Shown piece after piece: positions 44,362 to 52,955 of a stretch of DNA of 64,000 bases (positions within the stretch are counted from its first letter, which is position 1; each line of letters opens with the position of its first letter). Source of the DNA: CAXBES01 sp963974915. GTDB taxonomy: Bacteria > Bacteroidota > Bacteroidia > Flavobacteriales > Flavobacteriaceae. The DNA lies in the NCBI GenBank assembly GCA_963974915.1, contig CAXBES010000009.1, positions 87,823 through 151,822 on the forward strand, read 5' to 3'. Below the pieces are notes generated by a model. The model worked only from the letters and a program-made list of their open reading frames with translations, was not told the origin of the DNA and made no database searches. The translations under genes were made by a program, and so were the position numbers.

Positions 44362-45891
44362 TTAACGCATCATTTTTCCCAAAATCCCTAAAACACTCCT
44401 AATCACTGTTGGACTGGATAATGTCTTTATAAGGGTGCTTTGAGTAGAACGACTGCTGCTTCTCGTGCTTCGGGACGAACGTTTATTTGCAGCTTCTCTT
44501 TCCTTTTTCGCCTTCGCTTTCATTTCCTCCTCATCTGCCTTTTCAATCTTTTCATTTAGCAACTCATAGGCACTTTCACGGTCTATTTCCTCATTGTATT
44601 TTTTGACTAAAGTAGATTGATCGATCAGCTCCTTTAGCTCCTGGTCTTCCAAAACATCCATACGACTCATTGGAGCTCTTAGCATCGTAGCCGATAGAGG
44701 AGTTGGAATACCTTTTTCATTAAGCGCCGAAACTAAAGCCTCTCCAATTCCTAATGAAGTAAGCACTTCATCGGTTTTGTAATAATTAGATAATGGATAA
44801 TTCTCGGCAGTTAATTTAATGGCTTTTCTATCCTTAGCCGTAAACGCTCTTAAGGCATGTTGGATCTTCAATCCTAACTGACTTAAAACTGCATCCGGTA
44901 CATCGGTTGGGTTTTGTGTGACAAAATACAAACCAACTCCTTTAGAACGAATTAGTTTTACAATGCTCTCTATTTGATTCAGTAACGCCTTGCTGGCTTC
45001 TTTAAAGATTAAATGTGCCTCGTCAATAAAAATCACTAATTCCGGTTGGCCGCTATCACCTTGTTCCGGAAAAGTAGCGTAGATCTCCGCCAACAAAGAC
45101 AACATAAAGGTTGAAAAAAGCTTAGGTCTATCCTGAATATCGGTCAAACGAAGTATGTTGATATAACCCATTCCATTCTCATCGATTCGAAGCAAGTCGT
45201 CTGTATCAAAAGATTTTTCTCCAAAAAATAAATCCCCACCTTGCTGCTCTAATTCTACTACTTTTCTAAGGATCGCTCCTGTTGAAGCGGCAGATATCCT
45301 TCCGTAATCTTTAGAAAGTTCTTCTTTTCCTTCGTTTGTGGTGTATTGTAAGATCTTTTTAAAATCCTTAAGATCTAATAAAGGTAATTTATTATCGTCA
45401 CAATACTTAAAAATTACTGACACGATCCCGGACTGCGTTTCGCTAAGATCCATAATTCGCGAAAGTAAAACCGGACCAAATTCGCTAACTGTTGCCCGCA
45501 TTCTAACACCGCTCTGCTCTGAGAGCGAAAGTATTTCAACCGGAAATTTTTTAGCTTCAAATGGGAAACCGATCTTTTCGTGACGTTCATCTATTTTAGC
45601 ATGACCCGGACTGGGTTGTGCAATTCCGCTCAAGTCACCTTTCATATCCATTAACAGGACAGGGACACCTTTTGCGGAAAGATTTTCGGCTAAAATTTGT
45701 AGTGTCTTTGTTTTTCCCGTTCCGGTTGCTCCGGCAATCAAACCATGTCGGTTCATGGTTTTTAATGGAATACGCACCAAAGCATTAGTAATAGTTTCAC
45801 CCTCCAGCATTGCCGCTCCCAGCTCAATCGCATCTCCTTTGGTTTTATAACCTTCGGTGATATAATTGAAAAAAGCCTCTTTATCTGCCAT
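44362..45891 (-). CDS. HerA-like helicase-domain ATPase (DUF853)
   Basis: About 509 residues from MADKEAFFNYITEG at 45891; the frame from 45918 adds nine unlikely residues. Walker A is GATGTGKTKTL near 62 (in the 509 numbering about 61-71), Walker B is LVIFIDEAHLIF near 280, and a sensor region SKGVGLYFVTQNPTDVP follows. The C-terminal 60 residues are coiled coil then Ser/Arg-rich (SSRSTRSSSRSTQS). The family is cytoplasmic, FtsK/HerA-type, of unknown DNA or protein substrate. Confidence 0.9.
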   Translation of the reverse strand: MADKEAFFNYITEGYKTKGDAIELGAAMLEGETITNALVRIPLKTMNRHGLIAGATGTGKTKTLQILAENLSAKGVPVLLMDMKGDLSGIAQPSPGHAKIDERHEKIGFPFEAKKFPVEILSLSEQSGVRMRATVSEFGPVLLSRIMDLSETQSGIVSVIFKYCDDNKLPLLDLKDFKKILQYTTNEGKEELSKDYGRISAASTGAILRKVVELEQQGGDLFFGEKSFDTDDLLRIDENGMGYINILRLTDIQDRPKLFSTFMLSLLAEIYATFPEQGDSGQPELVIFIDEAHLIFKEASKALLNQIESIVKLIRSKGVGLYFVTQNPTDVPDAVLSQLGLKIQHALRAFTAKDRKAIKLTAENYPLSNYYKTDEVLTSLGIGEALVSALNEKGIPTPLSATMLRAPMSRMDVLEDQELKELIDQSTLVKKYNEEIDRESAYELLNEKIEKADEEEMKAKAKKEREAANKRSSRSTRSSSRSTQSTLIKTLSSPTVIRSVLGILGKMMR

Positions 45892-45972
45892 TGTATAAAT
45901 TTTGGTTAAAAATAACAATTGTATACTAGCTTCTGAAATATTCCGTACCTTAAAATTTTAATTTTCGAAGAA

Positions 45973-46461
45973 ATGAGATTTTTGTTGCTTAAATACGGTT
46001 TGTTTCTTTTCTGCTTCGGAAACGTCTGCTGTACTAATCCTAATTCGCCAGAGGTAGTAGATAAAACTGAAACAGAAAAACATCCTATCATTTTTCACCC
46101 TTCGCACGAGCCGAAAAAGGCAGATGCACCTTTTAGTGATATTGTTCAGGTTGGAAACCTTTACTTCTTATCGGGACAGATAGGAATGAATCATACAACC
46201 CGGGAATTGGTTTCAGGAGGGATAAGAACTGAGACACTTCAGACTTTAGAAAATATAAAAGCGGTTTTAGCCCGGCATGATCTTTCAACAGACGATGTTG
46301 TCAAGGCCACAGTGATTCTTGCAGATATTGAAGATTTTTCAGAAATGAGTGAAATCTATACGATCTTTTTTCCGAAGAAACCAGCCAGAACCACCTTCGC
46401 TGCTAAAAATTTAGCTAGAGGAGCTAAAATTGAAATTGAAGTGATTGCGGTTAGGCAGTGA
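45973..46461 (+). CDS. Exported RidA/YjgF-family protein
   Basis: 162 residues. The RidA domain occupies about 38-162 (DIVQVGNLYFLSGQIGMN, LENIKAVLARHDLSTDDVVK, KKPARTTFAAKNLARGAKIE). Arg in PARTTF and Glu in the final IEIEVIAV are the usual ligand-site residues. Unlike cytoplasmic RidA, which hydrolyses enamine/imine intermediates, this one starts with a hydrophobic signal ending in C19-C20 and is probably a lipoprotein or periplasmic. It diverges from the HerA-like gene. Confidence 0.85.
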   Translation: MRFLLLKYGLFLFCFGNVCCTNPNSPEVVDKTETEKHPIIFHPSHEPKKADAPFSDIVQVGNLYFLSGQIGMNHTTRELVSGGIRTETLQTLENIKAVLARHDLSTDDVVKATVILADIEDFSEMSEIYTIFFPKKPARTTFAAKNLARGAKIEIEVIAVRQ

Positions 46462-46472
46462 GATTCGATGTA

Positions 46473-47204
46473 TTAAAAAACTTTCTCAATATAGAAATTA
46501 GAACTTCCGGTAGATCTTAGCACGGCCGAATTACTATTTCCGGCGCCTACTATTTTAACTGCAAGCACATCGGTAGCATTTAACTCTAATACTTCATTTA
46601 AATGTAGAGAAGAACTTTCATGCCCATTATTTCTTCTCATGTAACCCGTACTGGCGATAGACTGGATAGCCACATTGTTTAAAGTTAAATAGATTTCGGG
46701 TGCTTTTCTCGCTTGAGTAGAAGTGGATACTATGGAAACATTAACATTGATCTTATACCTCCCGGGTTCTCCTATTGTTATGGTATTGGCAGTCACCGAA
46801 AAGAGTGAAGAGTTGTCGTTCCATTCCTCGTTTCCAAAAACGGGCAGGTCTATGGCAGTTGTCGGATTAATATTTGTTGTAATATCAATATTTGAGTATT
46901 TAGCCGATTGCCAGCTGTAAGAAGTAGTTGGTAGCTTGTTATGAACCGATGTCCAGTTTGGAATTGCAGGGGTGCCTCTATTACAATCGAATGAATTTGT
47001 ATCGGTATTGTAAATAAGAAGACCATTGGCAGGCAAAACAAGCAAATTGCGTTCTAAGGTAGTCATTGACGGATAGAGTATACCTTTCTCAGTTGATTCT
47101 ATTTGTAGAATAGCAGACGGATCAACCACCGTGGTACCTATCCCCACTTGCGCAAAAGCACTTAAGTGACTAATGATTAATATTAAAAATGTGAGTTTTT
47201 TCAT
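46473..47204 (-). CDS. Secreted protein with tail-fibre-like N-terminal motif (paralog B)
   Basis: About 243 residues from MKKLTFLILIISHLSAFAQ at 47204, just 4 bp after the preceding stop. The motif QVGIGTTVVDPSAILQIEST and then MTTLERNLLVLPANGLLIYN is the common N-terminal module of Bacteroidetes secreted proteins resembling phage tail or collar repeats. The C-terminal 130 residues match paralog A (HESSSLHLNEVLELNATDV, SSNFYIEKVF), a C1q/TNF-like jelly-roll pattern by eye. Probably a surface or secreted homotrimer; function unknown. Confidence 0.75.
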   Translation of the reverse strand: MKKLTFLILIISHLSAFAQVGIGTTVVDPSAILQIESTEKGILYPSMTTLERNLLVLPANGLLIYNTDTNSFDCNRGTPAIPNWTSVHNKLPTTSYSWQSAKYSNIDITTNINPTTAIDLPVFGNEEWNDNSSLFSVTANTITIGEPGRYKINVNVSIVSTSTQARKAPEIYLTLNNVAIQSIASTGYMRRNNGHESSSLHLNEVLELNATDVLAVKIVGAGNSNSAVLRSTGSSNFYIEKVF

Positions 47205-47208
47205 GATT

Positions 47209-47958
47209 CTAGAATATTTTCTCAACGTAGAAATTAGAGGTTCCTACACTCCTTAAGTTAACAGCACCATTATTTCCCTCTCTCACTATGCTTACTGTTA
47301 TCACATCATTGGCATTAATTTCCATAATTTCACGGATGTGCAAAGACGAACTTTCATGTCCGTTAGTACCTCTCATATAACCAGTTGAGCCATAAGTTCC
47401 AACAGGTGTTCCATTTACGTTTAGGCGTATTTCCGGTGCGTTTCTATCTGTGCCTGTTGCATTCGCCAATGAAACATTAACAATAAATTCATATCGTCCG
47501 GCTTCTGTAATGGTTACTTGATTGCCGCTCACCACATATAGCGTCCCGTTATCCGACCATAACAAATTGCCAAACAACGGCAGGGTGATGGCCGTATCCG
47601 GATTAACATCGGTCGTGGTATCAGAATTTGAGTATTTTATAGAATCTCCGGGAGTTGCAGTACTAACAGCACTATAGCTCAAAGCTCGCCATATTGGAGT
47701 GGCGGAAGTATTAGTGTTAAACTGAAATTCATCAGAGTCTGTATTGTAAATTACTAGTCCGTTGGCCGGCATAACAATCGCATCTCGTTGTGCCGTAGTC
47801 ATTCGTGCCATGAGCACCCCTTTAGTCGTGGATGTAACATCCAAAACCGAAGATGCATCGGGATTTGGTGTCCCTATTCCTACTTGTGCAAATGAATTTT
47901 GTATAAATAATGCACTTGTTAGCAAGATAACAAGAGGCAAGGTTTTTGAAAGTTTCAT
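47209..47958 (-). CDS. Secreted protein with tail-fibre-like N-terminal motif (paralog A)
   Basis: 249 residues with a signal peptide ending NSFAQ (25). The N-terminal module is QVGIGTPNPDASSVLDVTST, then MTTAQRDAIVMPANGLVIYN; the C-terminal domain has RYEFIVNVSLANATG, HESSSLHIREIMEINANDV and the end SNFYVEKIF. It precedes paralog B on the same strand by 4 bp, so they form a duplicated operon. Both keep signal peptides and full length. Confidence 0.78.
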   Translation of the reverse strand: MKLSKTLPLVILLTSALFIQNSFAQVGIGTPNPDASSVLDVTSTTKGVLMARMTTAQRDAIVMPANGLVIYNTDSDEFQFNTNTSATPIWRALSYSAVSTATPGDSIKYSNSDTTTDVNPDTAITLPLFGNLLWSDNGTLYVVSGNQVTITEAGRYEFIVNVSLANATGTDRNAPEIRLNVNGTPVGTYGSTGYMRGTNGHESSSLHIREIMEINANDVITVSIVREGNNGAVNLRSVGTSNFYVEKIF

Positions 47959-48236
47959 AATTCCGTCATTGTATTTACAGTAAAAATAATGCGTAATAAT
48001 GTAAGAAGACTTATGATTAGCAGTGTTTTCGACAGCCGATTAAAATGTAGGATAAACTGCACGCTTTTTTGTGAATATTTAACTTTTTCAATAAGTTAGC
48101 TCTGGGAATTTTGCATCTTTTTTCTAAGCTTTGATCAGAAAAACAGGGTGTATCTTGTAGGAAAGCATTGTTGGTCTCCATAATTTTGCAATTTCTATTT
48201 ATCAGGAAATTCGCAATAGCTTTTAAATATCCGTAG
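47959..48236. other. Intergenic region between divergent paralog A and queE
   Basis: Apart from the queE -7 element (48237-48244) I see no clear signal. A 54-codon minus ORF (48181-48017) rich in Cys is present but has no promoter or coding signature I trust. Confidence 0.35.
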
Positions 48237-48244
48237 TATCTTTG
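48237..48244 (+). promoter_or_regulatory. Predicted -7 element of queE
   Basis: TATCTTTG ends 6 nt before the ATG at 48251. The in-frame TTG at 48242 sits inside this element and cannot be the start, and the transcript would be nearly leaderless. Confidence 0.6.
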
Positions 48245-48250
48245 CTGCTT

Positions 48251-48880
48251 ATGAAAAAGGAAATGCAAACTTTGGTCGATAAGGGAGTGGTACTGCCTTT
48301 GATGGAAGAATTTTACACAATACAAGGAGAGGGATATCATAAAGGAATTGCAGCATATTTTATTCGTATTGGCGGATGTGATGTTGGTTGTCATTGGTGC
48401 GATGTCAAAGAAAGTTGGAATCCCGATATTCATCCTCCAACTTCGATAGACGAAATAGCTAATAATGCGGCTCGGTATTCTAAGACGATCGTCGTTACCG
48501 GAGGTGAGCCACTTATGTGGGATATGAAACCGTTAACAAGCTTGCTTAAGGAAAAGGGCTTAAATACTCATATCGAAACATCGGGTGCATACGAGTTGAG
48601 CGGTATTTGGGATTGGATTTGTCTTTCTCCTAAGAAAAATAAACTACCTCAAACTGAAGTTTATAAAGAAGCGAACGAGTTAAAGGTTATTGTCTATAAT
48701 AAAGATGATTTCCGCTTCGCTGAAGAACAAGCCGCCTTGGTAAATGAAAATTGTATTTTATATTTACAGCCGGAGTGGAGTAATAGAGAGAAAATGATAC
48801 CATTGATCGTTGATTATGTAATGAGTAATCCAAAATGGATCGTGTCATTACAGACACATAAATATCTGAATATACCATAA
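48251..48880 (+). CDS. queE: 7-carboxy-7-deazaguanine synthase
   Basis: About 209 residues from the ATG at 48251 (48263 is possible). A radical-SAM enzyme of the queuosine pathway that converts carboxytetrahydropterin to carboxydeazaguanine. EEFYTIQGEG is the signature, followed by the cluster-binding C-x3-C-x2-C in GGCDVGCHWCDVKESW, and VTGGEPLMW for SAM. GTP cyclohydrolase I (folE, 61 kb) supplies the upstream precursor of the same pathway. Confidence 0.95.
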   Translation: MKKEMQTLVDKGVVLPLMEEFYTIQGEGYHKGIAAYFIRIGGCDVGCHWCDVKESWNPDIHPPTSIDEIANNAARYSKTIVVTGGEPLMWDMKPLTSLLKEKGLNTHIETSGAYELSGIWDWICLSPKKNKLPQTEVYKEANELKVIVYNKDDFRFAEEQAALVNENCILYLQPEWSNREKMIPLIVDYVMSNPKWIVSLQTHKYLNIP

Positions 48881-48906
48881 AAAAAGCTGTCAGAGACAGC
48901 TTTTTC
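48881..48906 (+). terminator. Terminator of queE
   Basis: AAAGCTGTC and GACAGCTTT pair around an AGA loop, followed by TTTTT. It starts at the queE stop. Confidence 0.85.
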
Positions 48907-48985
48907 CAATCCGATGAAATTCATAAAAGTGATTCAATTGAGGAGTTGCATAACAACTTTTACAAATTTCTGGGGATAACTAATT

Positions 48986-49528
48986 TTAAATACTTTTAAA
49001 GGGTACTTCCACATACATTCTATCCCAACCAATCATTAGAGTAGTACCGTCACTTTCGGGTCTAAAAACCATAGACAATGATTCGGTTTGGGCAGGGGCG
49101 TCATGCCTTGGAACATCAATTCTAACCACATCCTTTTCTTCCTTATAGCTGTATGAACCCCAGGCATTGGTATCTGAATTTATAATAATAGTCCAATTAT
49201 CTTCTCCCGGAATTGTGTAAAGCGTATAAGTACCTGCTTCAAGTTTCTTATTTCCCAACATCATAGCATTGTATAAAGTAAGTTCGGTTGCTTCGTTTGC
49301 TCCGGTTCTCCATACTTTACCATTTGGGGCGAGTTTACTTAAAGATCTACCCTTTAATTGTGGCCTGCTGTATATTACACGAGCCATTGGCGGTGAATTT
49401 CTATCGGCACGAGCCATTGCAAGATCCATAGGGCTAGCATCCATTTTTGGAAATTCCTGCGCTGTGGTAGTTTGAATTGATAACAAAACAGCAACAACAA
49501 GTGCTATTTTCATAAAATGATTTTTCAT
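48986..49528 (-). CDS. DUF2911 secreted protein
   Basis: 180 residues with a signal peptide ending TTTAQ (24; the start could be M6). The mature protein has ARVIYSRPQLKGRSL, GKVWRTGANEATELTLY, LEAGTYTLYTIPGEDNWTII and a final LMIGWDRMYVEVPF, the DUF2911 pattern. The family is widespread in Bacteroidetes; its function is unknown. Confidence 0.9.
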   Translation of the reverse strand: MKNHFMKIALVVAVLLSIQTTTAQEFPKMDASPMDLAMARADRNSPPMARVIYSRPQLKGRSLSKLAPNGKVWRTGANEATELTLYNAMMLGNKKLEAGTYTLYTIPGEDNWTIIINSDTNAWGSYSYKEEKDVVRIDVPRHDAPAQTESLSMVFRPESDGTTLMIGWDRMYVEVPFKSI

Positions 49529-49759
49529 AGAATTTTTATTTAGGAAATAAAGTTACTTTTTAAAAATTTGAATTTTCAAAAAATTATGTGAAAATTAAGT
49601 TTTTTATAACAAATTATTGGTCGGTGTTCATCTTGATTTCTTACAGGAAAATTTGGGTTGATTTTTAGTTTTGCTTTTCCTGCTTTTTTTCCACAATTTT
49701 TTGTTAATAACTTCATGCTTTAAAATAGCCGAAACCCTATATTTTATTAGGGGTTTTGT

Positions 49760-49767
49760 TATATTTG
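49760..49767 (+). promoter_or_regulatory. Predicted -7 element of gyrB
   Basis: TATATTTG matches TAnnTTTG and predicts a leader of about 35 nt. An AAACCCTA/TAGGGGTTT inverted repeat (about 49733-49755) lies immediately upstream and could be a regulatory hairpin or terminator of upstream readthrough. Confidence 0.55.
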
Positions 49768-49805
49768 TTCGTTGCGAAATAATTTAAAAAATAACTTGAT
49801 TTTTT

Positions 49806-51746
49806 ATGAGCGAAGAACAAAAAAAAGGTAATTACGGAGCCGATAGTATTCAGGCCTTAGAGGGAATGGAACATGTTCGTATGCGTCCGTCGATGTATAT
49901 TGGAGATGTAGGTGTTAGGGGGTTGCATCATTTGGTGTACGAGGTAGTAGATAACTCGATAGATGAGGCTATGGGCGGATATTGTGACGCAATAGACGTG
50001 ATTATCAATGAGGACAATTCTATATCGGTAAAGGATAACGGAAGAGGAATTCCGGTAGATATTCATAAAAAGGAAGGTGTTTCGGCTTTGGAAGTCGTAA
50101 TGACCAAGATTGGTGCAGGAGGGAAATTTGATAAAGATTCATATAAAGTATCGGGAGGTTTACACGGTGTAGGTGTTTCGGTTGTTAATGCTCTTTCGGA
50201 GAATTTAAAAGCAGAAGTACATAGGGATGGTAAGATCTATGAGCAGGAATATGAACGTGGTAAAACGATGTATCCTGTTAGACCGATTGGTGATACAGAC
50301 TATCGAGGTACCATCGTAACCTTTAAGCCGGACGGACAAATTTTCCAACAATCTTTAGAATATAACTACGATACGCTGGCAAGTAGGCTTCGTGAGTTAT
50401 CTTTTCTGAATAAAGGTATTACGATTACCTTAATGGATAAGCGAAACCCTGATGAGAACGGGGAAATTCCAACCGAAACATTCCATAGTGATGAAGGGTT
50501 AAAAGAATTTATACGTTTCTTGGATGGAAATCGTGAAATGCTTATCGCCGATGTAATTTCAATGGAAGGCGAAAAGAATGATATTCCCGTTGAGGTAGCA
50601 ATGGTTTACAACACCTCTTTTAACGAAAATCTTCACTCGTATGTCAATAATATCAACACCCATGAAGGTGGTACACATCTTTCCGGATTTCGCCGTGGAT
50701 TAACAACCACACTTAAGAAATATGCAGATGCATCGGGAATGTTGGATAAGTTGAAATTTGATATTTCAGGGGATGATTTTCGCGAAGGATTAACTGCTAT
50801 CGTTTCGGTAAAAGTGGCTGAACCTCAGTTTGAAGGTCAGACTAAAACAAAATTAGGAAACCGAGAAGTGACTTCGGCCGTGAGTCAGGCTGTTTCAGAA
50901 ATGCTTGAAAACTATTTGGAAGAAAATCCGAATGATGCCAAAACAATTGTACAAAAAGTCATCCTAGCGGCAACCGCGCGTCACGCAGCGAGAAAAGCAC
51001 GTGAAATGGTGCAACGAAAGACCGTAATGAGTGGTGGTGGTTTACCGGGGAAACTCTCAGATTGCTCAGAGCAGGATCCTGAAAAATGTGAGGTGTTCTT
51101 AGTCGAGGGAGATTCGGCAGGGGGAACAGCAAAACAAGGTCGTGATAGAAACTTTCAGGCCATCCTTCCTCTACGTGGTAAAATATTGAACGTAGAAAAG
51201 GCTATGCAACATAAGGTTTTCGAGAATGAAGAAATTAGAAATATCTTTACTGCGCTGGGAGTAACAATTGGAACCGAAGACGACAGTAAGGCTCTAAATT
51301 TAGAGAAACTGCGATACCATAAAGTGGTGATCATGTGTGATGCCGATGTAGATGGTAGTCATATTGCTACTTTAATCTTAACCTTCTTCTTCCGTTATAT
51401 GAAAGAACTTATTGAAGCAGGATACGTTTATATTGCTACTCCGCCGCTTTACCTGGTTAAAAAAGGAGCTAAGAAAGAATATGCATGGAGCGACAAAGAA
51501 CGCGATGCATTAAATGATAAGTTTGGTGGAAGTGCAGCGATCCAGCGTTATAAAGGTTTAGGGGAGATGAATGCAGAACAATTATGGGATACTACCATGA
51601 ACCCTAACTTCAGAACTCTAAGACAAGTTACTATAGATAACGGTACCGAAGCCGATAGAATTTTCTCAATGCTTATGGGTGATGAAGTACCACCTAGACG
51701 TGAGTTTATTGAGAAGAATGCGGTTTACGCTAATATTGATGCGTAA
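49806..51746 (+). CDS. gyrB: DNA gyrase subunit B
   Basis: 646 residues, the usual length in Bacteroidetes. GHKL ATPase motifs are EVVDNSIDEAMGG, DNGRGIP and GGLHGVGVSVVNALS; the transducer has the QTKTKLGN loop. The TOPRIM domain has FLVEGDSAGGTAKQ and MCDADVDGSHI, and the C-terminal QRYKGLGEMNAEQLW is intact. With GyrA it supercoils DNA. It is monocistronic with a strong terminator. Confidence 0.98.
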   Translation: MSEEQKKGNYGADSIQALEGMEHVRMRPSMYIGDVGVRGLHHLVYEVVDNSIDEAMGGYCDAIDVIINEDNSISVKDNGRGIPVDIHKKEGVSALEVVMTKIGAGGKFDKDSYKVSGGLHGVGVSVVNALSENLKAEVHRDGKIYEQEYERGKTMYPVRPIGDTDYRGTIVTFKPDGQIFQQSLEYNYDTLASRLRELSFLNKGITITLMDKRNPDENGEIPTETFHSDEGLKEFIRFLDGNREMLIADVISMEGEKNDIPVEVAMVYNTSFNENLHSYVNNINTHEGGTHLSGFRRGLTTTLKKYADASGMLDKLKFDISGDDFREGLTAIVSVKVAEPQFEGQTKTKLGNREVTSAVSQAVSEMLENYLEENPNDAKTIVQKVILAATARHAARKAREMVQRKTVMSGGGLPGKLSDCSEQDPEKCEVFLVEGDSAGGTAKQGRDRNFQAILPLRGKILNVEKAMQHKVFENEEIRNIFTALGVTIGTEDDSKALNLEKLRYHKVVIMCDADVDGSHIATLILTFFFRYMKELIEAGYVYIATPPLYLVKKGAKKEYAWSDKERDALNDKFGGSAAIQRYKGLGEMNAEQLWDTTMNPNFRTLRQVTIDNGTEADRIFSMLMGDEVPPRREFIEKNAVYANIDA

Positions 51747-51767
51747 GAAATTTCGTTAAAAATTCTA

Positions 51768-51800
51768 TAAAACCCGCTGCGATCGCAGCGGGTTTTATAT
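51768..51800 (+). terminator. Terminator of gyrB
   Basis: AAAACCCGCTGC-GATC-GCAGCGGGTTTT is a perfect stem around GATC, followed by ATATTTTAA. It lies 22 nt after the stop. Confidence 0.88.
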
Positions 51801-51821
51801 TTTAATAGAAAAATTGAAGTT

Positions 51822-52844
51822 ATGAAAAAGTTCATATTCTTAAGTATACTATGTCTGAGTGTTAATGTAACAGCTCAGGAAAATCTGGAAGATCTCCTCG
51901 CAGCTGGTGTAGATGATGCAAAACGTTTCGCTACGGCCTACATGACTCCGGCGTTCGAAGGAATGATCTATAATACCTCTAATGGTTGGATCCAATCTGC
52001 CGAGGTAAAGAAACCGCTGAAATTCGAAATTTCAGTCATTGCTAACGCAACTTTTACCAAGGATAAACACCGAAGCTTTGTGTTAAATACTTCGGAATAC
52101 AACAATTTGTATTTTAGAGATGGAAGTACCTCTAAAGAAGTAGCGACGGCCTTCGGTGAGAATAATCCCGAAATTCTAGTCTATGCTGAAGTAACTGATG
52201 ATACCGGTATTTTTATGGATGAAGTGGAGTTTTTACTACCACAGGGCTTGGCTTCTGTTGATGTAAATATCTTACCTACAGCTTTTTTGCAGGCCAGACT
52301 CGGACTCTTTAAAGCTACCGAAGTAAAGGTTCGGTATTTTCCTAAGGTTGAACAGGAAGACGTGAAAGTGGGATTAATTGGTGTAGGGTTACAACATGAA
52401 TTTACCGAATGGCTTCCCGTAGATAAATTATTTCCGGTTGCGATTTCGGGACTGGTAGCCTATAATAATTTGAATGCCAACTACGATTTTACCGATGATG
52501 AAATAATTGAAGGAGAAAACCAACAGTTCGATGTAAAGCAAAACAGCTTTATTTTTCAGTTACAGGCATCAACAAAACTCCCTGTTATTAACTTTTATGG
52601 CGGACTTGGTTACGTTACCGGAACTTCTAATTTTGATGTTTTAGGAACCTATAGAGTTAGAGGTGGTATTCCGTTATTTGAAACCACAAGTGAATTTACA
52701 AATCCGTTTTCTATAGAAACTAAAGTTTCGGGTGTGAGAGCCAATGTAGGAGCTAAACTGAAGCTCGGATTTTTCGGACTTCATGCAGATTATAATATTG
52801 CCGAGTACAATTCGGTATCGGCAGGGATTCACTTCGGAATTTAA
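51822..52844 (+). CDS. Outer-membrane beta-barrel protein, DUF6588-like
   Basis: 340 residues with a signal peptide (to about NVTAQ, 20). The start NLEDLLAAGVDDAKRFATAY and barrel-like strands (ARLGLFKATEVKVRYFPKV, GLHADYNIAEYNSVSAGIHF) resemble what I know as DUF6588. It ends without the usual aromatic Phe but GIHFGI is compatible. Function unknown. Confidence 0.7.
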   Translation: MKKFIFLSILCLSVNVTAQENLEDLLAAGVDDAKRFATAYMTPAFEGMIYNTSNGWIQSAEVKKPLKFEISVIANATFTKDKHRSFVLNTSEYNNLYFRDGSTSKEVATAFGENNPEILVYAEVTDDTGIFMDEVEFLLPQGLASVDVNILPTAFLQARLGLFKATEVKVRYFPKVEQEDVKVGLIGVGLQHEFTEWLPVDKLFPVAISGLVAYNNLNANYDFTDDEIIEGENQQFDVKQNSFIFQLQASTKLPVINFYGGLGYVTGTSNFDVLGTYRVRGGIPLFETTSEFTNPFSIETKVSGVRANVGAKLKLGFFGLHADYNIAEYNSVSAGIHFGI

Positions 52845-52878
52845 TAGCTAAAGCCTTAAATATTAATGTATATAATTG

Positions 52879-52886
52879 TATTTTTG
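52879..52886 (+). promoter_or_regulatory. Predicted -7 element of mdh
   Basis: TATTTTTG matches TAnnTTTG and gives a leader of about 65 nt. Confidence 0.5.
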
Positions 52887-52955
52887 CACAAAATTTGAAA
52901 GAACAGAGATTTCTTCCGAAGAAAATAACAAAATAAACCATAAAATCAATTTATA

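Noticed and set aside
48017..48181. 54-codon Cys-rich minus-strand ORF upstream of queE
   Set aside because: No promoter, signal peptide or recognisable motif, and the antisense gap is expected to hold the queE promoter; probably chance.
49687..49695. DnaA-box-like TTTTCCACA before gyrB
   Set aside because: A single site with one mismatch to TTATCCACA, no cluster of boxes, no dnaA gene and no AT-rich unwinding repeats, so no origin can be called.
49733..49755. AAACCCTA/TAGGGGTTT inverted repeat before gyrB as a new regulatory element
   Set aside because: Contains a one-base bulge and lies just upstream of the -7 element; it is equally explained as a weak terminator of upstream readthrough.
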